Source of the DNA: a bacterium
GTDB taxonomy: Bacteria; CSSED10-310; JAJRTK01
NCBI GenBank assembly: GCA_024278345.1
Contig: JAJRTK010000042.1
Span: 1 to 15,294 of the forward strand
Direction of reading: 5' to 3'
Length of the DNA stretch: 15,294 nucleotides
A program made the translations under genes and the position numbers. Of the stretch, positions 1-8,100 are shown one piece after another (position 1 is the stretch's first letter; each line of letters opens with the position of its first letter). A model generated the notes under the pieces. That model saw nothing but the letters and a program-made list of their open reading frames with translations. It was not told the origin of the DNA and made no database searches.

Positions 1-1
1 A

Positions 2-478
2 GATTCGGCGGCGCCCTCGCTTCCTGGCGATACTCTCGAAGTCATGGCGGTGACTTCCCGAATGACCGGAGATAGCCGGCTGGTAAGTTACGGGGCGATC
101 TTCACTCAGCCGGGGGGCACGCTTTTCCTTGCCCACGTGGAAGATATGGAGATATTCGAGCGGTACATTGGGGTGATTTCGAAGATTCCGCAGATCAACA
201 CAGACGTGGCCCGGGAGGCCATCGTCAAGCAGCTTTTGAAGGAGCCCAGGGATTACATAGAGTCGTGCCGGGAGGTCCTGGAATCTCAGCAACTCCAAAT
301 CCAGGTGGAGTCCATCGTCACGCTTGGCAAGCGTGTGGAGCAGTACAAGAAGCTCATCGAGGACAGGAAAATTGATCTTTTGGTTCTCAATAGCAAGGAC
401 GCGGAGCAGCTCGCCATGCAGGGGCTGGCCTATTCTCTGGCCGTGGAGTTTCGTCACCTTCCCTTACTGATGCTCTGA
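2..478 (+). CDS. Universal stress protein (UspA) family, C-terminal part, 5'-truncated by the window
   Basis: The frame is open to the left edge, so the gene almost certainly starts upstream; the first in-window ATG is at 44. The visible 158 residues show a UspA-like alternation. A beta strand, GTLFLAHVED, is followed by helices (residues around KEPRDYIESCREVLESQ), a strand IQVESIVTLG, then KKLIEDRKIDLLVLNSKD and a final strand HLPLLML. The canonical ATP-binding glycine motif (G-x2-G-x9-G-S/T) is not present: the region reads LAMQGLAYSLAVEFRHLP, so this domain is probably the non-nucleotide-binding type or the second half of a tandem Usp protein. It lies 80 bases upstream of the antiporter start in the same direction, a common partnership in which Usp domains regulate membrane transporters. 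Family assignment is fairly sure; the role is inferred. Confidence 0.7.
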   Translation, partial: DSAAPSLPGDTLEVMAVTSRMTGDSRLVSYGAIFTQPGGTLFLAHVEDMEIFERYIGVISKIPQINTDVAREAIVKQLLKEPRDYIESCREVLESQQLQIQVESIVTLGKRVEQYKKLIEDRKIDLLVLNSKDAEQLAMQGLAYSLAVEFRHLPLLML

Positions 479-488
479 TACGGATTTC

Positions 489-517
489 TTGACCCTGGCG
501 CTACTCTAGCGTGTATT
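489..517 (+). promoter_or_regulatory. Possible sigma-70-type promoter for the antiporter
   Basis: TTGACC at 489-494 is separated by 17 bases from TGTATT at 512-517. Transcription from here would begin near 524, about 35 bases before the ATG at 559. The match at -10 is only moderate. The placement supports the ATG start over the GTG at 511, because that GTG would overlap the -10 box. Confidence 0.35.
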
Positions 518-558
518 TCCTTCTCCTTAGCGAATCAACCCAAGGGAAACGAAAGCTC

Positions 559-1965
559 ATGAATCTATTCATTGCTTCCACAGCGCAGGTTGCGGGCCAC
601 GATGCTGGAGAGGTCTCCCTTATGGTGACACTTCTCTTTTTGGCGATTCTTGTGGGGCTGATTGTAGCTCTGGCGCTCGAGGAGAAACTCCATGCCAAGA
701 AATCGGTCATTGTAGGTTTAACCGCCATCGTTTCGCTCTTCTTGGGGGATTTTTTCGGGCTCCTCCCCGTGGGAGACGTGACCAATGTGTTCGGACAGGC
801 CATGGAGATTCCCGTTTACATCCCGGCCATCGACTGGAGCGTCATCGCGATCATTTTCGGGTCGAGCCTCTTTGTCGATTTGACGTCGGGGTCGGGTCTC
901 TTTACCTGGATCGCCATCAAGCTGACGAAGGCGTCGAAGGGTGATCCGGTGCGGCTGCTTTGGCTTTATGGCCTGATGACCGTGCTTTTTTCGGCGGTGC
1001 TGAACAACGTGACGGCAATGATTATCGTTGGGTCTCTCACGGGAGTTTCCCTTCGGAAACTGGGGCTGGTGAACAAGCTTTTGGGCTTCTTGCTGGTGGA
1101 GGGACTGCTCACCAACATCGGTGGGCTTCTGACGCTCATCAGCTCGGTGCCAAACATCATTGTGGGAAATGCCGCCGGGATCAGTTTTGTGAGGTTTTTC
1201 CTGACCTCGGCACCTTACGTTGTGGTTTCTACCATAGGGACCTTGCTTTTGGGTGCAAAGCTCTTTGGTATCCGTAGACTGGAGGACCAGGAGGAGCGAG
1301 ATCGGGCGCTACGGTTAGTCGGGAGTTTCGACGAGAACGATGGGATCGAGAGTGCCGGGCTGTTTTGGTTTGGCGCCGTGATGATGGTGCTCTTCATCCT
1401 GACGATTGCATCGACGTCGGTGCTGCCGGTCATCAAGGACTTGGGGATGGGGTTTGTGGCACTAGCGTTCGCCGGGATCATGCTCGTTCGGTATAAGGCC
1501 GAAGCTGATCGGTATTACAAAGCGCTCGACTGGGATCTCCTTGGTTTTTTTGCTGCTCTCTTCGTCGTCATCAACGTGATGGAGCATGCCGAGGTCTTAG
1601 CTCTCATCGGTCAGGGGCTTGCCGCGATGATCGGCCTTGGCGAGACCATGGGGACGGGTGCCATCCTCTTGGCTTCGGCTGGCTTTTCATCGGTGACGGA
1701 CAATATCCCGCTGGCGGCCATGCTGGCGAAGATCCTCCGAGGGCTAGGCACTCCAGGCGACTCCGCCCTTTGGTGGGCCGTGGTATTTGGGGCGAACCTG
1801 GGGGGAAATCTCACTCCTATCGGCTCGGCTTCGACTCTGGTGGCCGTGACAATCATTCACAAAAATGGACTGCGCTTTTCGTTCTTGGACTTTGTGAAGA
1901 CAGCGTTTCCCTACGCTTTAGCCCAAATATCCCTTGCCGTGCTCTATCTGCTTTTGTTCCTCTAG
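559..1965 (+). CDS. NhaD/ArsB-family sodium/proton antiporter (ion transporter superfamily)
   Basis: This 468-aa inner-membrane protein has roughly 11-12 hydrophobic segments. Conserved ion-transporter motifs are visible: NNVTAM at residues 149-154, SSVTDNIP at 377-384, and the glycine-rich GANLGGNLTPIGS starting at about 411, which form the paired half-site reentrant signatures of the NhaD/ArsB/CitM superfamily. The likely reaction is exchange of cytoplasmic Na+ (or Li+) for protons; an arsenite permease is less likely because no ars genes are nearby. I chose ATG 559, preceded by AAGGGA about 11 bases upstream. An in-frame GTG at 511 would add 16 residues (MYFLLLSESTQ...) but has no ribosome-binding site and overlaps a possible promoter. 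The Usp-family gene directly upstream may encode a regulatory partner. No truncation or frameshift is seen. Confidence 0.85.
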   Translation: MNLFIASTAQVAGHDAGEVSLMVTLLFLAILVGLIVALALEEKLHAKKSVIVGLTAIVSLFLGDFFGLLPVGDVTNVFGQAMEIPVYIPAIDWSVIAIIFGSSLFVDLTSGSGLFTWIAIKLTKASKGDPVRLLWLYGLMTVLFSAVLNNVTAMIIVGSLTGVSLRKLGLVNKLLGFLLVEGLLTNIGGLLTLISSVPNIIVGNAAGISFVRFFLTSAPYVVVSTIGTLLLGAKLFGIRRLEDQEERDRALRLVGSFDENDGIESAGLFWFGAVMMVLFILTIASTSVLPVIKDLGMGFVALAFAGIMLVRYKAEADRYYKALDWDLLGFFAALFVVINVMEHAEVLALIGQGLAAMIGLGETMGTGAILLASAGFSSVTDNIPLAAMLAKILRGLGTPGDSALWWAVVFGANLGGNLTPIGSASTLVAVTIIHKNGLRFSFLDFVKTAFPYALAQISLAVLYLLLFL

Positions 1966-2181
1966 GAGCCTGTTGGGCAGCCCCCCAAGCCCAAAACTTA
2001 GGTTTCTTCGCCCGTGGAGGGCATTCCCTGTTGCATCGCCAGATGACGGCTGTCTGGATTTCAGTTAGGCTAGAAGGTGATCCCAGGCGATGCGCGGAGC
2101 AGAACCCGCAATGGGCGAGGGTGCTGTGTCCACGGCGGTTGTTTTTTGAGGGAGGCGACGGGGAGGGGAAGGGCGGCGACC

Positions 2182-5100
2182 TTGGAGGTCCCAAAGAAGA
2201 TAGGTCCCTACCGGATCATTGCAGCCATTGGTCGTGGCGGAATGGGCATTGTCTATCGTGGCGTGGATTTCAAGACCGGCGAGGAGGCCGCGGTCAAGAC
2301 GGTTCGAGGGGCTCGTGAAGGGATGCTGTCAGGGATCCGGCGAGAGATCCGGGCGCTGGCTCGGCTCCGGCATCCGGGGATCATCGGCATCGTTGGGCAT
2401 GGAATCGAGCAAGGAGTTCCCTGGTACGCCATGGAGCTTCTAGAGGGCGAGACCCTTTCGAGGCACACCGTGAGGCTGGCACTTGAGGGCGGTGGGCAGC
2501 GAGGGGCTGATGACTGGGCGGAAGGGAGTTCGGAAGTTGAGGCTGTACTCTTAGCTTCATCCTCTAGTGAAGGCATCGCGGGGAGGAAGCAAGGTGACGC
2601 TGGCGATCTTCTTTCCTCTTCCGCGGCGGCTGTGACCGGTGGGGTGGTGTCTAGCGAGGGCAAGTGCGGATTTTCGAAGCCTTCCGCGCCGAAGCTGTTG
2701 ACGTGGAGTGGCGATACCCAGAGGCGAAAGCTGGACCCATGGTTCATTCGCCACGTGCTGACCTTGATTCGGCGGTTGTGTGCTCCCCTTTCGTTTCTTC
2801 ATGGCGAAGGGATCGTGCATCTCGACCTGAAGCCTGGGAACATTCTGGTCCAATCCGATGGAAACCCGGTACTCGTGGATTTTGGGTTGGTTTCCCGGTT
2901 TGGCGGTGGGTTGAGCCGGGAGGCTCTGGAGCCGGAGTGGACGGGGGGGGGCACGCCGCACTACATGGCGCCGGAAAAACTACTAGGGGAATTGGTGGAT
3001 GCCCGGGCCGATCTTTACGGATTGGGTTGTATTCTGTACGAGTTGCTCGTGGGGAGGCCCCCTTTTTTGGGGCGGACAAAACGGGAAGTAGCCCGGAGAC
3101 ATCTGACAGCGGATCCGGTGGCGCCGTCCAAGTTGGTGGAGGGGGTCCCGGTCGCTTTGGACGAGCTGATCTTAGGGCTCTTGGAAAAGAACCCCCAGAA
3201 CCGGGTGGGTTATGCGGCGGATGTGGCATCGGCCCTGGGCCGATTGGGTGCCGAGGAGCCGCTCTGGCCGGGAATGCCGACCTCGAAACCCTACCTTTAC
3301 CGCCCGGAGTTTGCCGGGCGAACGGAGTTTTTGGAGTATCTTGCCGGCCATTTCGCCCGGTTGCGTGAGCGACGGGGAAGTCTTGTGTTGATCGGCGGTG
3401 AACCCGGTGTTGGGAAGACGCGACTCGTGATGGAATTGGGATTTCTGGCTTCCGCGCAAAAGATGCGCGTGATGACCGGTGAGTGCGTCGCGGTGGCGCC
3501 GACGGAAGAAGGGGCGGAGGCCGCGGTGGTCGTTCCTTTGCATGGGTTCAAGAAGGTGCTCCAGGCAATCGGAGATCGCTGCCGCGCTCTGGGCGAGGAA
3601 GAAACGGAGCGGCTTCTGGGGCGCCGGGGACGTGTGTTGGCTCGCTACGAGCGCTCTCTTGAAGGGCTTCCGGGGTTGGAGCGCCATTCGGAGCCGCCGG
3701 AGCTCCCGCCGGAGGCGGCCAGGAATCGGCTTTTTCTTTACCTGACCAGCACTCTGGCGGCTCTTGCCCATCGGCGACCCGTGCTCGTCCTCCTGGACGA
3801 TTTGCACGTCGCTGATGAACTGACCCTGGGTTTCTTGGGGTTCTTGCTTCGCCATGGCTGGTTGGAGAAAATGCCGGTCATGATCGTCGGTACCTATCGC
3901 ACCGAAAAAGTTGGCCAAGAATTGAAAGTTCTTCTGGAAACGGGTTCCGCGGCTACCCTGGAACTCGAGCGGCTGGACGAAGAGGCCGTGAGTGTCATGC
4001 TGAGGAGCATGTTGGCGATGAAAACGGCGCCTCCGGCCTTCGTCGATTTTTTGGCCCGCCAGTCCGAGGGCAACCCCTTCTTCGTTTCGGAATACCTGGG
4101 GACGGCTGTGGGAGTGGGAATTCTTTACCGCGACGAACAGGGTCGTTGGCAGATTGCCGAGACACGGGAGGCCGAGGTCACGGCGGAGACTTTTGAAGCG
4201 CTGCCGTTTCCTCGCTCTCTTCGGGAGCTTATCGAGGAGAGGTTCGAGAGTCTCGCGCCCCTTGCGCATCGATTGCTGGAGTGTGCGGCGGTTTTGGGAA
4301 GAAAGATGGAAGAACGCGCATTGATGGCCATGGCGAGGTCGGGGCCGGAAGATCTTTCCGAGGCGCTCGAGGAGCTCTTGGGACAGCAGATCCTAGAGGA
4401 AGTGGGGGACGGGGGGCTAAGATTCGAGCACGAAAAGTTCCGGGAAGTTGCCTACGAGCAAATGGAGTATGCTACGCGCGGAGAGTTGCATCGACGGGCT
4501 GGAGAGGTCTTGTCCCTCTTGAGTCCAAAGCGGGAGGAACGGGACTATCGGGTGTTGGCCTTCCACTTTGAGCGGGCGGGGGACTTGGGGAAGGCGTGCT
4601 GGGCGTATGAAGAAGCCGGGGATCGGATGCAGGAGCGCCGGGGAGCCGAGGAGGCCCTGCGACTTTACGAAAAAGCCCTGGCGCTTTCCCGTGACTCGGA
4701 GGGGTCGCGGATGCACCGAAGGCGGGCAGTACTGCGGCTGAAAAGAGCGCGGATCTTGGAGGAAATGGGGCAAGATCGCCGAGCTTTACAGGTGCTCGGA
4801 CTTTGTGAGGCCGAGGCGCGGGCTGCCTTGGAGACGACGGTTGTCCTCGAAGCTCTGGAGATTCGAGCAAAGATCCTGGCTCGCCTCGGCGCCTTTCCGG
4901 AGGCCCTCCAGGCTCTAGACCAAGCCCTGGCCCTGGCTCATCGCAGGCCGGAACAGAAGACGAAGCTCCTGGAACAGCTTGGCCTGTTGTGGAACCGGTT
5001 GGGCGAAAAGGAGCGGCGGGACGTGGCGAAAAAATGGACGTTTGCTACCGTCCAAGAACCTAAGAACCTCGCGCCGCCGCCGGAGGCTCTGGCACGCCAG

Positions 5101-5187
5101 GGCGCCTCTTCCTTCAAAAATAGTGTGGGCAGGTGCGAAGCAGGGAAAACCGAAGGAAATGGATCGCCAGTGGCGGGCGAACTTTAG
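2182..5187 (+). CDS. Ser/Thr protein kinase fused to AAA/STAND-type ATPase and TPR-like repeats (PknK-like)
   Basis: This is a cytoplasmic protein of about 1001 aa. The N-terminal Hanks-type kinase (residues ~10-330) has glycine loop GRGGMG at 17-22, AVK lysine K39, catalytic loop HLDLKPGN at 213-220 (Leu replaces the HRD Arg), DFG at 233-235 and TPHYMAPE. It looks catalytically competent. An insert of about 85 low-complexity, Ser/Ala/Gly-rich residues (~98-182) separates the N-lobe from the C-lobe. Next comes an AAA_16-like ATPase with Walker A GGEPGVGKT (405-413) and Walker B VLVLLDDLH (D539/D540). Alpha-helical TPR-like repeats follow from about residue 760 to 950. TTG 2182 is chosen because it has a purine-rich GAGGGGAAGGG just upstream and starts right before IGPYRI; a GTG at 2077 would add 35 residues of unlikely composition. 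It is the first gene of the BREX-like cluster, ending 11 bases before the next start. It is the only clearly active enzyme there and may phosphorylate its neighbours (inference). Confidence 0.8.
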   Translation: MEVPKKIGPYRIIAAIGRGGMGIVYRGVDFKTGEEAAVKTVRGAREGMLSGIRREIRALARLRHPGIIGIVGHGIEQGVPWYAMELLEGETLSRHTVRLALEGGGQRGADDWAEGSSEVEAVLLASSSSEGIAGRKQGDAGDLLSSSAAAVTGGVVSSEGKCGFSKPSAPKLLTWSGDTQRRKLDPWFIRHVLTLIRRLCAPLSFLHGEGIVHLDLKPGNILVQSDGNPVLVDFGLVSRFGGGLSREALEPEWTGGGTPHYMAPEKLLGELVDARADLYGLGCILYELLVGRPPFLGRTKREVARRHLTADPVAPSKLVEGVPVALDELILGLLEKNPQNRVGYAADVASALGRLGAEEPLWPGMPTSKPYLYRPEFAGRTEFLEYLAGHFARLRERRGSLVLIGGEPGVGKTRLVMELGFLASAQKMRVMTGECVAVAPTEEGAEAAVVVPLHGFKKVLQAIGDRCRALGEEETERLLGRRGRVLARYERSLEGLPGLERHSEPPELPPEAARNRLFLYLTSTLAALAHRRPVLVLLDDLHVADELTLGFLGFLLRHGWLEKMPVMIVGTYRTEKVGQELKVLLETGSAATLELERLDEEAVSVMLRSMLAMKTAPPAFVDFLARQSEGNPFFVSEYLGTAVGVGILYRDEQGRWQIAETREAEVTAETFEALPFPRSLRELIEERFESLAPLAHRLLECAAVLGRKMEERALMAMARSGPEDLSEALEELLGQQILEEVGDGGLRFEHEKFREVAYEQMEYATRGELHRRAGEVLSLLSPKREERDYRVLAFHFERAGDLGKACWAYEEAGDRMQERRGAEEALRLYEKALALSRDSEGSRMHRRRAVLRLKRARILEEMGQDRRALQVLGLCEAEARAALETTVVLEALEIRAKILARLGAFPEALQALDQALALAHRRPEQKTKLLEQLGLLWNRLGEKERRDVAKKWTFATVQEPKNLAPPPEALARQGASSFKNSVGRCEAGKTEGNGSPVAGEL
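2943..2951 (+). repeat. G9 homopolymer tract in the kinase activation segment
   Basis: Nine consecutive G bases encode part of the Thr-Gly-Gly-Gly-Thr stretch just before PHYMAPE. A one-base slip would shift the frame in the activation segment and remove the ATPase and TPR parts. Poly-G slippage causes phase variation of pglX in Streptomyces, so the tract is worth noting, though it may simply reflect GGG glycine codons. Confidence 0.5.
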
Positions 5188-5191
5188 AGCT

Positions 5192-5195
5192 GGAG
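5192..5195 (+). promoter_or_regulatory. Ribosome-binding site deciding the start of the PglW-PglZ-like gene
   Basis: GGAG lies 3 and 6 bases ahead of the paired ATG codons at 5199 and 5202, just after the upstream kinase stop (5185-5187). The earlier in-frame GTG at 5133 has no good site and would make a 55-base overlap. This indicates translational coupling of the two genes. Confidence 0.5.
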
Positions 5196-5198
5196 CAA

Positions 5199-8100
5199 AT
5201 GATGGCGCGATGGGTGGAATGGGGGCGCGGCCATGGAGCCGTGGGAGAAATCCCTTTTCTTCAAAGGGCTCTGGACGAAGGGTGGACGGTCTATTCCGAT
5301 TTGCCCATTCCTATCCCCGGAGCCGGTATCGATTTCGTAGATGCCGTAATCATCGGCCATGGAAGAATTCACATCCTTGATAGAGGTAATTCTTTGCGGG
5401 TTCTGGAACCGGGACTGTTCGATTGGCAGGTTGACAGGGGCCGGTGGATCAGGAACCCCCTCCGGCGGCTTCGAAGCAAGGCTTTTGAGCTCAGGCGCCT
5501 CCTGCGGCGCCATGCGAAATGGACCGGTCCGCTGGATCTCCGCGCTCACTTTTTTTTGCCCGGGCTTGGGGCAAAAGTTGGAGACTGCGGGGAAGATCTT
5601 TCCCCATGGGCGGAGGCCGCGGGGATTGTAACCCGGGAAACAGTGGGGAGACTCTTCTCTGAGGATTCGGGGGCGCCTCTTTTTCGGGGTCACCGCCCCG
5701 GCAAGGGGGAAACCGAGGCGAGTAGCGGGTGCGGGCCCGCGCCCGATGGGAGCGGAAGACAACTCAAAAACGGACCATCGGCTCAGCGGGAGAGCCCTTT
5801 GACTCCGTGCCATCAGTCGGTGGATCGCCTCTTTTGCGAGGCCCTGGAAAGCGGTTTGTGGGCGACGCGGGATGCGCGGCCTTTTCGGGCTCCCGTGGGC
5901 GATTGGCAGCCGGTGTCGATCTTGGAATGTGGGTCCAGGTTTTCTGATTACGAAGCGGTTCACCTCCAGAACGGTCGGCGGGCTCTCTTGCGGCGGTACG
6001 CGGCAGGAACGGGGAAGAGATGGGAAGATCGGGCGCTTTGGGAGATGGAGCTTTTCCGGGAGTTGGCTCGGTTGCCATGGTTTCCCGAGGCGTCCGGTGC
6101 CATGGAGTTAGAGGGGGCGTGGGGCCAGGTGTTCGAGTGGGTGGAGGGGATCACTTTGGCCACTTGGGTGCGCCGTTATAAAAAGGGGGGGCTTCGCCAA
6201 CGCTTGTCTATTGCCAGGGCCGTGGCTACCGCGGTTGAAGAACTTCATGGAATAGGTCTGACCCACGGGAATCTGGGGCCTTTGAGCGTTTTGGTCGAGG
6301 ATGCTCCGTCGCCCTCTCGCGTGACGCTTTTGCCCTTCTCCCTTGACCGTTCGGTCAAGGCGGGAACCGCATCGAGGTTGGCCTGGACCAGGGATTCCCA
6401 TCGCTTTTTGGCTCCGGAGATCCTAAAGTTCGGGGGGAGGCCATCAGCGCTGGCCGATCGGTTTGGGTTGGGCCTTCTTTTGTTCGACCTTCTGGCGGAG
6501 GGGTTGGGGGCCACTGGGACTAGAACCGATTTTGTGTCGAGTCGGCCGGTTTTCCGGAAGTGGCCGGCGGAAGCACGGCGTTGGCTGGAACCTCTTGTGG
6601 AAAGCCTCCTTGATGCCCGGCCTTGGAAGCGAATCATGGCTGGGCTCGGGTCCGCGCCTGTCCATGGGACGGCAAGGACTGTCTTGGACGATTCTTCTTC
6701 TGGTTGCCTTCCGCTCGCGCCGCTCCCGTCCGCTACTTCGCGGTCCTGGGGTACTTTTTTGTCGCTCCACTCCAGTGCGCACCGTCCGTCCCTTGTCGCT
6801 CTTTTGCGGGAAGGTTCTTCTCAAGCGGGATCGCCCCCGTCCCATGCCGAAGGGCCTCCTGACGGACAGGGGGGGGCGGCGACCGGGCCGGTGCCGCCCT
6901 TGGAGGCCGGTGCCCAGATCGGGGCTGGGTTGCGGATTTTGCGTCTACTGGCATGGGGGAGCCGCATGGCCGTCTACGAGGTGCAAAAGCCAGCCGAGGA
7001 ATCGCCGCTGGTGCTGAAGGTTGCCCACGGGTTGGAGCGGGCCAGGAGGGCCTTGAAAAGAGAAGGCGTGCTTTTGCGGCGGCTTCGTCATCCCAGGTTG
7101 GTGCATTGTCATGGGGCCGGGCCGCCCGTGGATGGTCGGCCGAGTCTTCTTCTGGGAAAGGCCCCCGGGCGGCCGCTTTCCCAGCTCATTGGCCAAGGCG
7201 AGCTCGAGGAACCGGTGGCTCGGCGTTTCAGCTTGGATCTCATGGACATTCTGGCCTATTTTCATCGCGAGGGAGTTGTCCACCGGGACTTGAATCCAGG
7301 ACACCTCATGGTGGAGGGAGGGCGCTTGACGGTCCTGGATCTGTCCGCGGAAGAGGCGGTCCCCAACCCGCTCTACCGGGATCCCGCCGTCTGCCGCGGG
7401 GATCGCGGTTCTGTTCGGTGTTTGGAGGAGGGAGGAGCCAGCCCGCGTTCCAGGGGCTCCGCCCGCTTTTGGAGCTCCGGGTCGGACCGGTATTCGGCTG
7501 CCCTTTGCCTTTTCGAGCTCTTCACGGGACGGTTGCCCTTTCCGGGGGCCCCTCGGCCCGGGTTGCATCCAGAGCTTTCGCCAGCTCTCTTTTCCGTAGG
7601 GGATGGCGGATTGTTGGTAGGCTTTTTTCGCCGGGCTCTGGACCCCGACGCGTCGAAGCGATTTCAATCGGCCCAGGAGATGCGCCAGGCCCTGGTGACG
7701 GCCCTCCGACATGGCAAAAGCGAGCGTGCTTCCCGTCGGTTGCCGGTGGTGGGCCGGCTGCTACCAGCTTCACCTCTGGAGGCTTTAAACCTCGATCCCT
7801 GCACGGTTCGGGCTCTTGGCCGAGCGGGGCTTTACACGGTGAGGGAGCTCTTGGCTTCGGGGGCGGAGGTCTGGTGTCGCGTGGAAGGGATGGGCCGCGC
7901 CGCCATCGAGGAGCTCAAGCGGTGGAACCGCACCCTGTCGGTTTCCAGAGGCGATCTTTACGTCGAAGAACTGGGGCTGCCGGAGGCGCCCTTGTTTGGC
8001 CCGTTGGGGGCCCATGAGGCCAGTTTGAGTCTGTTGGGCTATTCGGATCGGCTCTGCCAGCGTTTGAATGAGTTGGGGTTCCGGACCCTTGGGCAGCTTG

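Noticed and set aside
2077-2181. GTG at 2077 as the start of the kinase-ATPase protein
   Set aside because: There is no ribosome-binding site and the extra 35 residues look like untranslated leader. TTG 2182 has a purine-rich site at proper spacing.
3172-4269. A 365-codon open frame on the minus strand opposite the kinase-ATPase gene
   Set aside because: It lies wholly inside a gene with clear kinase and Walker motifs. Its composition (Arg, Gln and His rich) is typical of an antisense shadow in GC-rich DNA.
5133-5198. GTG at 5133 as the start of the fusion protein
   Set aside because: It would overlap the upstream gene by 55 bases without a ribosome-binding site, whereas ATG 5199/5202 follows GGAG.
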